A DNA stretch of 64,000 nt from Fibrobacter sp. UWH6 (GCF_900142465.1 NZ_FRAX01000005.1:124001-188000), one strand, 5' to 3'; shown: positions 32,585-41,746, counted from the first letter of the stretch. The notes: a model not told the origin generated them from the letters alone. Program-made: numbers and translations.

Positions 32585-33916
32585 ATGCTCATCGATTTTT
32601 TCACCCAGGAGACTCCGACGTCCTCGTTCATCCAGGACGTTTTCTCCACGGTGAATTACGATGTCAACCTGCACATTACCGACACCTACGCGGGTGCGGA
32701 TTTTCTTTTAAAGTCCGTCGACAAATTAAGCCCCCTCGTCATCTGGGATCTGGATTCCTTTAGCGACAACTTACAGGCACTGACCCAAATTCGCGAAAAG
32801 AATCCGGACACATTGATTCTTGTTTATGGGGAATCGCTGGACAGGTACAGCGAACTTTCCAATAAACTGTATGATATCATCCTATCTGTCGAAGCCATAA
32901 AGCTTCATCTGATGAGCAAGATTTCCAAACTAAAGGAAATCTACAACGCCCGCAAAGTCTTTAGCGAACGCATGAGCCATCTGGTAGGAAACAGCGATGC
33001 CATGCAAAAGCTGCGCAAATCCGTAGAACGCGCCATTATCCACACCGGCCCCGTACTGATCCAGGGAGAAACCGGCGTCGGTAAGGAACTGATTGCCCGA
33101 GCCGTCTCCTGCGTCTACGACAAGTTCGTAACGGTCAACTGCAGCGCCATTCCCGACAACCTTTTTGAAAGCGAACTGTTCGGCCACACCCGCGGAGCCT
33201 TTACCGGCGCCCAGAACGAACGCATCGGCCTTTTCGAAGCCGCCGATGGAGGCGCCATCTTCCTAGACGAAATTGGCGATATGCCGTTGCACACCCAGGT
33301 CAAACTGCTGCGAGTGCTGCAGAACAAGGAAATCCGCCCCATCGGAGCCAACAAGACAAAGCATATCGACGTGCGATTCATCGCGGCAACCAATCGCGAC
33401 CTAAAGGAAGCCGTCCGCAACAAGACTTTCCGCGAAGACCTTTACTACCGTCTCAGCGTCATCCCCCTCAAGATATCACCCCTCCGCGAACGCCGCGAAG
33501 ATATCGAGGATCTGGCCAACTATTTCATCCAGCAGTATCAGGCCCCCGGCGAGCAGTTCACCCTTTCCAGGGCCGCCCTGGAAAAACTGCAAAAACACCC
33601 CTGGCCCGGCAACATCCGCGAACTGGAAAACGTCATCCAGCGAGCCCTCTGTTTCGCAACGTCCACCCTCATTTCTCCCGAAGATTTACAGTTGGACGAA
33701 CCCCAGGATTCCCCCAAGATCCAGGACATTCCCGCAGCCGAAACCTACGACGAATTCCGCGAAATGCAACTGGACCAGGAACGGGAATTCCTTAGGAACA
33801 AGATCCGCGAAAACAACGGTTCTGTACGCGCCACCGCCGAACAGCTGGGCCTATTGCGCACCGCCCTCTACAACCGTCTGAGCCACCTCGGCATCGATGT
33901 GAAAGATTTAAAATAA
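32585..33916 (+). CDS. Sigma-54-dependent activator with degenerate receiver domain
   Basis: A 443-residue NtrC-family enhancer-binding protein. Residues 1-125 resemble a response-regulator receiver: VIWDLDSF has an Asp at the phospho-site position, but the acidic pair near the N-terminus and the final conserved Lys are not apparent, so phosphorylation is doubtful. The AAA+ domain (about 133-365) has GETGVGKELIAR, the sigma-54 contact loop GAFTGAQ, and Walker B GGAIFLDEIGD. The C-terminal Fis-type helix-turn-helix includes RATAEQLGLLRTALYNRL. It lacks an RBS; a heptamer array precedes the ATG. rpoN is not in the window. Confidence 0.92.
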   Translation: MLIDFFTQETPTSSFIQDVFSTVNYDVNLHITDTYAGADFLLKSVDKLSPLVIWDLDSFSDNLQALTQIREKNPDTLILVYGESLDRYSELSNKLYDIILSVEAIKLHLMSKISKLKEIYNARKVFSERMSHLVGNSDAMQKLRKSVERAIIHTGPVLIQGETGVGKELIARAVSCVYDKFVTVNCSAIPDNLFESELFGHTRGAFTGAQNERIGLFEAADGGAIFLDEIGDMPLHTQVKLLRVLQNKEIRPIGANKTKHIDVRFIAATNRDLKEAVRNKTFREDLYYRLSVIPLKISPLRERREDIEDLANYFIQQYQAPGEQFTLSRAALEKLQKHPWPGNIRELENVIQRALCFATSTLISPEDLQLDEPQDSPKIQDIPAAETYDEFREMQLDQEREFLRNKIRENNGSVRATAEQLGLLRTALYNRLSHLGIDVKDLK

Positions 33917-34951
33917 TTAGAATCGCTGGATTCTAAAGCCCTTACGGCGAAGCAGTTCTATCACGTTGTCTTCATCCAAGGCCAAGTGGGCAGCCCCGAT
34001 TACCACAAATACATTTCTGTCTTCTTCTAGGAACTGCGCAATGGAGCCTGCCATCTTGGCATTGCGACTGGTATAAATTCGTTCTTCCAAGTCCGCCTTC
34101 ATTTTCTTTTCGGACTCGGAATCACCTTCGCAATTACCGGATTTTTCGTCGCAGAATTCAGCATTCATTACAACACGAAGCAAAGAATCATTGCCAGTCT
34201 TCCAGGCACGCATCATTTGCGCCACCATAGAATCCAGCCCCGCAATTTCACGCAGGGTTGTCTTCAGATAGTAAACGCCCGCGGAATCCGACTGCGATTC
34301 ATCGGAATCTTTCCCCGTTCCAGAAAGGGCACTCACCTGATCCTCGGCAGTTTCCAAGCCCACAATGGCCTTCCCATCGGTAGCGGCACGGTCCATCAGA
34401 ACGACGTCAATTCCGTATTCCGCCTGGATGCCAGCCCGCTGAATGGCAACGGCGCTTAAAGTCGTGGCCGCAAACCAGGGGCGCAAACGCTGCAAGGCCA
34501 TCACAGGAAAGTTCCAGGCCGCGCACAGGCTGTCCAGGGAATTCCAGACATTACGGGGCAGCACAGAATTCAAGGTCACCCCCGCAGGCAGCAAGCCGTC
34601 CTGCATCATCTTCGACGAAACTTCGTTGCTGGTGGAATCGTCATTCAGATTAATTTCTACCGCCAGTTCCTCTGAAGCGACAAAGGCCGTTTCAATCACG
34701 GAATCCAGCGGATAAAAAGTCGAGTCCGCAAAATGAACGCTACCCAAAACCCACACGCTGGAATTTTCGTCGGAAACTTTCCAGAAGAAATGCTTCTCCC
34801 CGGCAGGCTCCTCAATTCCCTTTAGAGCCGGCGAAACGGAACTTTCTGCAGGAACTTCAGCGGACACCTCTGGGGCCTTGTTCCCGGCGCACCCCGCCAG
34901 AATAAATAAGCAGCCCAGAATAACGCACTTCAAAAAATTTGCATTCCCCAT
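33917..34951 (-). CDS. TraB/GumN-family lipoprotein
   Basis: A 344-residue lipoprotein (FILAGC, Cys21) of the TraB/GumN (Tiki-like) family, suspected metalloproteases of uncertain role. The first signature is VWVLGSVHFADSTFYPL with a GxxH site, then SEELAVEINLND. The closing signature is FVVIGAAHLALDEDNVIELLRRKGF with the second GxxH. An acidic insert rich in Asp/Ser lies in the middle. The start is 3 nt after the ABC ATPase stop, so it is the last gene of that operon. Its stop abuts that of the converging activator gene with no gap. Confidence 0.82.
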   Translation of the reverse strand: MGNANFLKCVILGCLFILAGCAGNKAPEVSAEVPAESSVSPALKGIEEPAGEKHFFWKVSDENSSVWVLGSVHFADSTFYPLDSVIETAFVASEELAVEINLNDDSTSNEVSSKMMQDGLLPAGVTLNSVLPRNVWNSLDSLCAAWNFPVMALQRLRPWFAATTLSAVAIQRAGIQAEYGIDVVLMDRAATDGKAIVGLETAEDQVSALSGTGKDSDESQSDSAGVYYLKTTLREIAGLDSMVAQMMRAWKTGNDSLLRVVMNAEFCDEKSGNCEGDSESEKKMKADLEERIYTSRNAKMAGSIAQFLEEDRNVFVVIGAAHLALDEDNVIELLRRKGFRIQRF

Positions 34952-34954
34952 AAG

Positions 34955-35674
34955 CTATTCCCCCTTTGTCCAGTCCAGCAAGCCCCCGGCTCGCGCCCCT
35001 TCCCAATTTTCTACAGAAACGCTACGGTCCCCAACGACCATCACGCGCTGGCAATATTTTTCTGCAAAATCCAGGGAATGGGTCGACACCAAAATTCCCA
35101 CGCCACGTTCTGCCGCAATAGTGCGCAGAGTCCTAAAAAGCTGATGGCTCCAGGGAATATCCAAAAACGCGTTAGGCTCATCCAACAACAAGACCTTCAC
35201 CTGTTGGGCCAGGGCCATAGCCAAATACACGCGGCTCCGTTCGCCATCGCTCAGTTCGCAAACATAGCGGTTCCCAAAACCGGAAAGTTCCAAAAGTTCC
35301 AGGGATTCATCCACAATCTTCACGTCCTCGGCAGTACGGCCATCCAGAAAACCGCTGTAAGGCATGCGGCCGAGCCCCACGAATTCACGGACGGTCATCC
35401 GATCCGGAGCGGCCTTGCTAATGGAAATATAGGCGATCAGCTTTGCAAGATCCATAGTTTTTAGGGACTTCAGACAGGTCCCGCAAACCTTTATAGTTCC
35501 GCCCAGGGCGGGAATCCGACCGCACAAAGTTTTCAGCAAGGTACTCTTGCCGGAACCGTTGCGGCCCATCAGGGCCACCACTTCGCCAGGCTGCAGTTCA
35601 AAATTCAGGGGTGCCGCAAAACCAGAACCGCCATACCCAAAGCAAAGATTTTCACACTTCAGCAATTCCGCCAT
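34955..35674 (-). CDS. FecE/BtuD-type ABC importer ATPase
   Basis: A 239-residue ATPase subunit for a metal-chelate or cobalamin importer. The start at 35674 overlaps the permease stop (TGATG); a longer in-frame extension lies inside the permease gene. Walker A is ALMGRNGSGKSTLLKTL, the signature LSDGERSRVYLAMAL has Asp in place of the usual Gly, Walker B is VLLLDEPNAFLD, and the switch His is in VSTHSLDFA. The Q-loop Gln is not obvious: IAYISISKAAP stands where IAYxPQ is usual. The substrate cannot be read from the sequence. Confidence 0.9.
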   Translation of the reverse strand: MAELLKCENLCFGYGGSGFAAPLNFELQPGEVVALMGRNGSGKSTLLKTLCGRIPALGGTIKVCGTCLKSLKTMDLAKLIAYISISKAAPDRMTVREFVGLGRMPYSGFLDGRTAEDVKIVDESLELLELSGFGNRYVCELSDGERSRVYLAMALAQQVKVLLLDEPNAFLDIPWSHQLFRTLRTIAAERGVGILVSTHSLDFAEKYCQRVMVVGDRSVSVENWEGARAGGLLDWTKGE

Positions 35675-36657
35675 CAGCGCCCCCTCCCACCACGGATAAT
35701 CACCCACAGCACCACGGGAACGCCCACCAGGCTAAGAACCGCATTCAAGGGCAAAGTCATGAAGAGGCTTGCGGCCAGGCAAAGCACAGCACCGCACAAG
35801 GCCGCCCCAGGAATCAGCACGCGATGGTTGCTGATTTTGAACAACATAAAAGCCAGGTGAGGAACCGCGATTCCAACGAAAGCCACCGGGCCGCAAAAAG
35901 CCGTGGCCGATGCCGCCAGGATGGAAGTTCCCAGCAGAACAAGACCGCGGCCCAAACGTACATTCACACCCAGACCTCGGGCAAAATCATCCCCCAGGCG
36001 CACGGCATTCAAGTACCGCATGGCACACACCACCAGCCCAAGTCCAACCGCCACCGCAGCCGCAAAAATCCAGACCCCGTCATAAGTTAGACGTCCAAAA
36101 CTTCCCATGCCCCAGCTCACGTAAACCCGCAAGGATTCCGCATCGCTATTCACGATCAAGAGGCTAATCACGGCGTCGATGAAGTACCCTACCAGCAGCC
36201 CCACCACAAGGAGCACCGTGGAATTTCTAAAGCGGGTAGACACCGCCATCACCAGGAACGTCACACCGAGAGCGCCCACCGCCGCAGCCCCCAGCACGCC
36301 AAAGTGTCCAAAGCTAAGACCCGCCAACAGTGAAAGGGCAACACCCAGACTAGCCCCGCTGCTAATACCCAGCACAAAAGGTCCCGCCAGCGGGTTACGG
36401 AATAAGGTCTGCAAAGCCAGGCCCGAAACCGCCAACGCCACACCAGACAGAACCGCCGCCACCAGTCGAGGGAAGCGGATTTCCCAGAAAATCTGGGCAG
36501 CCATATTCTGGTAGGGAACGTTCCTGAACCCCAGGTCCGACCAGCTGATGGAAGTTGAACCGGCGGTCAAGGTCAGGGCCGCAAAAAACAGAAAGAGCAG
36601 TGTTAGCACTACAAAGCCAACAACTGCTCTAGAAATTTTCGAAGAATTTCGGCTCAT
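35674..36657 (-). CDS. FecCD-family ABC importer permease
   Basis: A 327-residue inner-membrane protein with about ten helices. The family landmarks are FWEIRFPRLVAAVLSGVALAVSGLALQTLFRNPLAGPFVLGISSGAS (about 45-90) and GPVAFVGIAVPHLAFML near the C-terminus. The ATG at 36657 is chosen; a TTG 15 nt upstream is possible. It pairs with the ATPase that overlaps it. No periplasmic substrate-binding protein gene is adjacent, which is unusual for this importer class. Confidence 0.92.
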   Translation of the reverse strand: MSRNSSKISRAVVGFVVLTLLFLFFAALTLTAGSTSISWSDLGFRNVPYQNMAAQIFWEIRFPRLVAAVLSGVALAVSGLALQTLFRNPLAGPFVLGISSGASLGVALSLLAGLSFGHFGVLGAAAVGALGVTFLVMAVSTRFRNSTVLLVVGLLVGYFIDAVISLLIVNSDAESLRVYVSWGMGSFGRLTYDGVWIFAAAVAVGLGLVVCAMRYLNAVRLGDDFARGLGVNVRLGRGLVLLGTSILAASATAFCGPVAFVGIAVPHLAFMLFKISNHRVLIPGAALCGAVLCLAASLFMTLPLNAVLSLVGVPVVLWVIIRGGRGR

Positions 36658-36679
36658 GGCGCTTGGCCCCAAACCGCAA

Positions 36680-37447
36680 TTACTTTTTCTTCTTGCTGTT
36701 TTCGTATTCGCGCTTCATTTCGGCAGAGCCCTTTTCGTCGCGATTATAAACTTCGGGAGGAACGTTATCAAAGCCCTGCAGAGCGTTGAGCCAGTTATCG
36801 TTCAGGTCACGGAATTCCAGCTTGTTCAGGTTGTATTCAAGAGCACCATCGGTAATATCGAAGGTGATAAAGTCCCAACGGACCACCTTACGGTCGCTGA
36901 ACACTTCGCGGCTGACCAGAGAACGGTCAGAATCAAAGCGGTAGCGGGCCTTGAACACATATTCACCAGTCATCTGATAACGACCGGAATCGGAATAAGT
37001 ACGGGTAACACCGATCAAGGTATCGTTCATGCAGAAACGGAGTTCAGCATCGCGGAAGGCATGACCGTGAGCCACAATGGGAGTGCGCCACACGCCCACC
37101 AGCTTTTCCTTCATGGACTTCTGGAGAACGGTATCGATGTTCCAGTGGTCGAAGTTCTTTTTGTCGTACTTGGCGCGCTGGACGTACTTGCCTTCCTTGA
37201 TCAGTCTGCGAACGCTATCGGCCTGAACCTTAGCGAGGCTATCAGAGTTACGGGGACCGACGGAGGGAACAGCATGATTCATGGAATCCAGTTTTGCCTG
37301 GATCATTTCATCAAGAGTCGAAGCGCCACGGGGAGCCGCCACCACCTGGGATTCAACCTTGGAGGGAACGGACTGAGCCATTGCCACTCCGGCAAAAGCC
37401 AGAGCCAACAGCGAAATAACAACGTGCTTATAAGAAGAAAATCTCAT
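36680..37447 (-). CDS. Secreted protein of unknown function upstream of the FecCD permease
   Basis: A 255-residue protein with a Sec signal (residues 1-25, ending AGVAMAQS). The mature part is a charged helical region (DEMIQAKLDSMNHA; RRLIKEGKYVQRAKYDKKNFD) followed by a beta-rich domain: LVGVWRTPIVAHGHAFRDAELRFCMNDTL, RYQMTGEYVFKARYRFD, and VVRWDFITFDI, which reads like a lipocalin-type barrel. It ends KKKK. It lacks the features of a siderophore-binding protein. It is 23 nt upstream of the permease on the same strand, so it is probably in the operon. Confidence 0.68.
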   Translation of the reverse strand: MRFSSYKHVVISLLALAFAGVAMAQSVPSKVESQVVAAPRGASTLDEMIQAKLDSMNHAVPSVGPRNSDSLAKVQADSVRRLIKEGKYVQRAKYDKKNFDHWNIDTVLQKSMKEKLVGVWRTPIVAHGHAFRDAELRFCMNDTLIGVTRTYSDSGRYQMTGEYVFKARYRFDSDRSLVSREVFSDRKVVRWDFITFDITDGALEYNLNKLEFRDLNDNWLNALQGFDNVPPEVYNRDEKGSAEMKREYENSKKKK

Positions 37448-37518
37448 CACCGTTAAATGTAGTTAAAGCATAAGCAAAAAAGTTTAAAAAGGTGTAAAAA
37501 AAGGCTATCTTTGGCCCT

Positions 37519-38646
37519 ATGCTAGACTATTCTCAAGTTCCATCCCCCTGTTTTGTCCTCGATGAGGCCCGTCTCCGCCGAAATATGGAAATTTTGGACG
37601 ATATCCAGAAGAAAACCGGCGTAAAAATCATCTGCGCCCTGAAAGGTTATAGCTTTTGGCGTTCCTTCCCCCTGATCGGCGAATATCTAGCCGGGGCCAC
37701 CGCCAGCAGCCTAAACGAGGCTAAACTGGCCAAGGAAGAAATGGGAAAGGAAGTCCACGTCTTCGCACCGGTGTATGACGACGACGAAATCGACGAAATT
37801 TTGAGCTGTGCAGGCCACATTACCTTTAACAGCTTCAGCCAGTGGCAACGATTCAAGGAAAAGACCCTGAAGGCAGGCGTTTCTGCAGGCATCCGCGTCA
37901 ATCCCCAGTATTCCACCGTAGAAACCGACCTTTATAACCCCTGCGGCAAGTTCAGCCGCCTTGGAGTCACCGAAGCCGAGTTCAAACCGGAACTTCTGGA
38001 CGGAATCGAAGGTCTCCATTTCCACGCCCTCTGCGAACAGGATGCAGACGCCCTGGAAGGCGTACTGAAGGCATTCGAACAGCACTTCGGCAAGTATCTG
38101 AACCAGATGAAATGGGTCAACTTCGGTGGTGGCCACCACATCACCCGCAAGGATTACCACCGCGATGAGCTGGTCCGCATCCTGAAGGACTTCATGGGAC
38201 GTTACCCCCATCTGACTGTCATCATGGAACCAGGCGAAGCGGTCGGCTGGCAAACCGGCGAACTGGTAGCCACAGTCGGCGACATCGTCCACAACGAAAT
38301 GGACATCGCCGTACTGAACGTCTCCATTAGCGCCCATATGCCCGACTGTCTGGAAATGCCCTACCGCCCTGCCGTTACCGGTTCCGCATTCCCCGGCGAA
38401 AAGCCCTACACCTATAAGCTGACCGGAAATTCCTGCCTGGCCGGCGACCAGTTGGGCGACTTCTCCTTCGACAAACCCCTGCAGGTCGGCGACCGAATCA
38501 TCTTCGAAGACATGATCCACTATACCATGGTGAAGACCACATTCTTCAACGGTGTGCGCCACCCCAGCATAGGCAAGTTTGACGAACAAGGTAAGTTCCA
38601 CCTGCTCCATAAGTTCACCTACCAGCAGTTCAAGGACAAGCTGTAG
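37519..38646 (+). CDS. nspC: Carboxynorspermidine decarboxylase
   Basis: PLP enzyme that makes norspermidine or spermidine by the carboxyaminopropyl route. A 375-residue fold-III decarboxylase: PSPCFVLDEARLRRN at the start, the PLP Lys in ICALKGYSFW (about residue 41), GLHFHALCEQ, VNFGGGHHITRKDY, the PLP-phosphate site MEPGEAVGW, and the Cys-containing C-terminal site LTGNSCLAGDQLGDF. The companion carboxynorspermidine dehydrogenase is not in the window. Confidence 0.94.
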   Translation: MLDYSQVPSPCFVLDEARLRRNMEILDDIQKKTGVKIICALKGYSFWRSFPLIGEYLAGATASSLNEAKLAKEEMGKEVHVFAPVYDDDEIDEILSCAGHITFNSFSQWQRFKEKTLKAGVSAGIRVNPQYSTVETDLYNPCGKFSRLGVTEAEFKPELLDGIEGLHFHALCEQDADALEGVLKAFEQHFGKYLNQMKWVNFGGGHHITRKDYHRDELVRILKDFMGRYPHLTVIMEPGEAVGWQTGELVATVGDIVHNEMDIAVLNVSISAHMPDCLEMPYRPAVTGSAFPGEKPYTYKLTGNSCLAGDQLGDFSFDKPLQVGDRIIFEDMIHYTMVKTTFFNGVRHPSIGKFDEQGKFHLLHKFTYQQFKDKL

Positions 38647-38940
38647 CAGGTATCAGGTCGCTCGCAAAGCTCGCTTTCAGGTTCGAGGTATGAGGGCGGG
38701 GCCTGCGGCTCCTTTTAGAAAGTAGACAGTAGGCAGTAAGCATTTTTTGTCAGCGGCTCTTCCTACTTCCTACTAACTTCTAATAACCGTGCCAAAGGCG
38801 CCTTGTTCAGCCATGAGTATTCAGCTTTGAGCCATGAGTTATCATAACTGCGCCAAAGGCGCCTGGCTTATTAACTCACAGCTCAAAACTCATAACTCAC
38901 TGCTCATCGCTCAAAACTATTCACTCTTCACTGTTCACTA
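38647..38940. repeat. 294-nt island of heptamer arrays and micro-palindromes
   Basis: The whole nspC-tsaE spacer. Clear arrays: AGAAAGT, AGACAGT, AGGCAGT (38717-38737); TCCTACT, TCCTACT, AACTTCT (38761-38781); and ten units at 38871-38940 (TTAACTC, ACAGCTC, AAAACTC, ATAACTC, ACTGCTC, ATCGCTC, AAAACTA, TTCACTC, TTCACTG, TTCACTA) ending 2 nt before the tsaE ATG. The triplet-centred palindrome GCGCC AAA GGCGC is at 38850-38862, with a similar one at 38790. No gene or conventional RBS. Confidence 0.85.
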
Positions 38941-38942
38941 TT

Positions 38943-39350
38943 ATGAAGTTTACGTCAGAAGAAACCACTTATGCTTGGGCCGTGGAATTCGGCAAGTCCC
39001 TGAAACCAGGCGACAAGGTGGCCCTGTTCGGCAACCTGGGTGCAGGCAAGACGGTTATTAGCCGCGGAGTCTGCAAGGGTCTCGGATTCGAGGGCGCCGT
39101 ATGCTCCCCCACCTACACCATCCTCCACGAATACCCCAACAATCCGCCCATTTTCCATTTCGATCTTTACCGACTGGAAGGTGGCGCCGACCTGAACGAA
39201 GTGGGTCTGGATCCCGACTACCTGGAACAAGGTGTCAGCCTGATTGAATGGCCGGAACGTCTCGAAGAGAATGACCCGGGCATCACCCACGTGATCCGCA
39301 TCGACATTCTCAACGAAACCGAACGGGAAATACACTTGGAAAAACGTTGA
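38943..39350 (+). CDS. tsaE: tRNA threonylcarbamoyladenosine biosynthesis ATPase TsaE
   Basis: Subunit of the t6A37 machinery with TsaB and TsaD. A 135-residue protein with the P-loop LFGNLGAGKTVISRG (about residue 34), the switch SPTYTILHEY, FHFDLYRL and LIEWPERL. The first codons follow directly on a ten-unit heptamer array, so the usual RBS is missing. Confidence 0.95.
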   Translation: MKFTSEETTYAWAVEFGKSLKPGDKVALFGNLGAGKTVISRGVCKGLGFEGAVCSPTYTILHEYPNNPPIFHFDLYRLEGGADLNEVGLDPDYLEQGVSLIEWPERLEENDPGITHVIRIDILNETEREIHLEKR

Positions 39351-39394
39351 GGCAAAACCTCAAATAGACGGTCCTAAAAAATATTGTGGACATC

Positions 39395-39426
39395 AAAAAA
39401 CACCGCATTTCATTGCGGTGTTTTTC
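39395..39426 (+). terminator. tsaE terminator
   Basis: AAAACACCGCA TTTCAT TGCGGTGTTTTT; also serves the converging gene at 39452. Confidence 0.87.
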
Positions 39427-39451
39427 AGTTCAGCAAACCTTTTGACAAGAA

Positions 39452-40048
39452 TTACTTCTGAGCATCAGCTGCAGGTTCAGCAGCCTTTTCTGCGGCGGGT
39501 TCTGCAACCTTTTCGGCAGCAGGAGCGGCAGTCGCAAACTTTGCGATTTCATCCCATTCAGACTGGTCGCCCGTGTACAGAAGCATAGCACCCTTGTATT
39601 CGGTCACGATCTTGACTGCGGCGGCGGTATCGCCCTTGTCGAAAGCGGCATTGGCGCTAGCCAGCAAATCCTTCTGGGCAGTACGCATATCTTCCACTTC
39701 GCCCAGGCGGTTCTGGCGAACCACTTCCAGAGTATCGCTTACAAAACCCAGATCCCAGGTAGCCTCATAGCACTTTTCCATTTCGACATACTTGGACGCA
39801 TCGGTCTGAGCTGCAGTATAAAGAGTTTCGCAGGTAGCGAAGGCTTCTGCACTGGTGCGCTTGGCATACTGATAGTACTGGTAGCCACCAACAACCAGGG
39901 CAATAATCACCAGGAGGGTAACACCATCCTGCCAACCCATGACAGGAGCCACAGGCATCTTAGGCTTGCCGTTAACGGTTTCGCCAGCTTCCAGGCGTTC
40001 TTCAGCCTCGTCAAAGGGGCTCTTTCCATTCAAGAAACTAAAAGACAT
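39452..40048 (-). CDS. Single-pass membrane protein of unknown function
   Basis: A 198-residue protein. An acidic cytoplasmic N-terminus (about 40 residues) precedes one membrane helix (DGVTLLVIIALVVGGYQYY, about 41-60). A helical extracytoplasmic domain with two Cys (FATCETLY, MEKCYEATW) follows, ending in an Ala/Pro/Glu tail (repeats of EKAAEPAA). No family recognised. It is 36 nt downstream of sufE on the same strand, without a functional link visible. Confidence 0.65.
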   Translation of the reverse strand: MSFSFLNGKSPFDEAEERLEAGETVNGKPKMPVAPVMGWQDGVTLLVIIALVVGGYQYYQYAKRTSAEAFATCETLYTAAQTDASKYVEMEKCYEATWDLGFVSDTLEVVRQNRLGEVEDMRTAQKDLLASANAAFDKGDTAAAVKIVTEYKGAMLLYTGDQSEWDEIAKFATAAPAAEKVAEPAAEKAAEPAADAQK

Positions 40049-40084
40049 TTTCCTTTATCCTTTACTTTTATAAATCGCGTTCTT

Positions 40085-40531
40085 CTACTTCTTGGCCAGA
40101 GCAGCAAAGACTCGGGCGTACAAATAAATCTGCTTTACAAGGCTCGCAAAACCGTTAGACCTTGTAGGTGAAAGTCCAACGTTTAGACCAATGTCCTGAA
40201 AGAACTTCGGGTCCACCGCCAGAATGTCAGCCGGAGCGGTATCATTATAAATCTTGAGGGCCAGGGCTCCCAGACCACGGCTGATCAGGGGATTCGTAGT
40301 GCCGCCTTCCACATCCATTTCAAAATGGAGCAGGTTTCCGTCAAAATTAGGAACCAGGTACATGGTGGATGCGCAACCAGAAATAATGAACTTTTCTGCC
40401 TTAAGAGCGGCGTCCATCCCCTTGTGGGCCTTAGCCAGATCAAGGATGAACTTCCACTTGTCATCGGGATCGGTGAAGCCAGCGAACTTGGTTCGAACTT
40501 CCTCGAGACGTTTTTCGATAATTTCAGACAT
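40085..40531 (-). CDS. sufE: SufE-family cysteine desulfuration protein
   Basis: Accepts persulfide sulfur from a SufS-type desulfurase for Fe-S cluster assembly. A 148-residue protein with the acceptor Cys53 in IISGCASTMYLV and the helix GLGALALKIYNDTAPADIL. sufS and sufBCD are absent from the window. The ATG is 6 nt after the stop of the FAD oxidoreductase gene, so the two are probably an operon. Confidence 0.92.
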   Translation of the reverse strand: MSEIIEKRLEEVRTKFAGFTDPDDKWKFILDLAKAHKGMDAALKAEKFIISGCASTMYLVPNFDGNLLHFEMDVEGGTTNPLISRGLGALALKIYNDTAPADILAVDPKFFQDIGLNVGLSPTRSNGFASLVKQIYLYARVFAALAKK

Positions 40532-40537
40532 ACTAGA

Positions 40538-41746
40538 CTACCAGTGGAGGAATGACCTGAGTTTCCAGACTAAGGACGGACTTGCCCACAGGACGTTAAA
40601 GAATATGCGGAACAGAGTCTGCTTCTCTTTAGGCAACTTGGACAGACGCAAGGCAGCCTTGTCGAACTGCTCGTCGGTAATCTTGTTGAAGCCAGGCTTT
40701 CCGCGGGCAATCTGCATATGGGACTTGCCCATTTCCTGCATCCAGCGCTGGTGGGCGCGGGCCTCGATCGCTTCACGGTTTTCGCCAGAATCCTGCAACC
40801 ATTCCATGGCAGCCTCGGCCACAATCTTACCGCAAAGGAGGGATTCCGTAATGCCGGAACGGCTAATGGGATTGACGCAGCTGGCAGAATCGCCGGCCTT
40901 AAAGAGACCGCACTTGGCGATCGGCTTATGGGACTGTCCGCAGGCAATCATGCCCCCGTAGACAGCCTTGACCGTAGAGCCAGGATAGTCGCGAGCGATA
41001 AAATCAAGAAGTTTCTGGCGGAGGGAACCCTCGTTACGAACGTCCTTCCCCAGCACAAAACCAATATTTACTTCCTTGCCGTCACGGGGGAAGATCCAGC
41101 CGTAGCCGTCCTTAAATTCACTACCGAAGAACAATTCAATATGTTCACGGCTATGAGGAATGCCCTCGGCCACCGCAAAGACTGCAGGTTCAAGATCAGT
41201 GGCACCGTCTTCCATGCCCTCGAGGCAGGGGATTCCACGGGTCAGCTTGGCACCGGGGCCAGAGCAGTCTATAATAAGGGTAGAACTTAGGGTTTCTTCG
41301 ACACCCTTGGAAGATACCACCACATTCCAACCGTTTTCGGTGCGATCCAGCTTCTTGACCACGGAGTCAAAATGACATTCCACACCAGCCTTGACGCATT
41401 CGTCGGCAATATTCTTGTGCAGAGCGGAGCGATTCAGCTGATAACCGCAATCCTTACTATAAAACTCGGCGCGGTAACGTTTGGGAGAGGTAAAATAAAT
41501 CCCGGACAGGTTTCCGCGAACAAAGGAGGGATCCACAGGCCAAAGGGCCTTCAGACGCCGAGAAGATACCGCTTCGGCACAGAAAATAGGCTCTTTCCAA
41601 GGTTCCTTTTTATCTAGAAGCAAGACCCGTCTAGCACAGGAAGTCTCCTTTTGAACCAGACGTCCAAGGGTGCAGGCAGCCATCAAGCCTGCAGGACCGG
41701 CCCCACAGACCACCACATCGTACTGTTTTGACGAAAAATTGCTCAT
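40538..41746 (-). CDS. Geranylgeranyl-reductase-like FAD oxidoreductase
   Basis: A 402-residue flavoprotein. The dinucleotide loop VVVCGAGPAGLMAACTLGR is near the N-terminus, a second FAD motif is in IIDCSGPGAKLTRG, and the third is GLFKAGDSASCVNPISRSGITESLLCGK. The internal YGWIFPRDGKEVNIGF is the pattern of the geranylgeranyl reductase/ChlP-like group that saturates isoprenoid chains. The substrate is unknown. It precedes sufE by 6 nt. Confidence 0.85.
   Translation of the reverse strand: MSNFSSKQYDVVVCGAGPAGLMAACTLGRLVQKETSCARRVLLLDKKEPWKEPIFCAEAVSSRRLKALWPVDPSFVRGNLSGIYFTSPKRYRAEFYSKDCGYQLNRSALHKNIADECVKAGVECHFDSVVKKLDRTENGWNVVVSSKGVEETLSSTLIIDCSGPGAKLTRGIPCLEGMEDGATDLEPAVFAVAEGIPHSREHIELFFGSEFKDGYGWIFPRDGKEVNIGFVLGKDVRNEGSLRQKLLDFIARDYPGSTVKAVYGGMIACGQSHKPIAKCGLFKAGDSASCVNPISRSGITESLLCGKIVAEAAMEWLQDSGENREAIEARAHQRWMQEMGKSHMQIARGKPGFNKITDEQFDKAALRLSKLPKEKQTLFRIFFNVLWASPSLVWKLRSFLHW

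Noticed and set aside
38871-38940. Small protein encoded by the 10-unit heptamer array
   Set aside because: A 7-nt period does not preserve a reading frame, and no start with an RBS is present. The array is better read as non-coding repeat.
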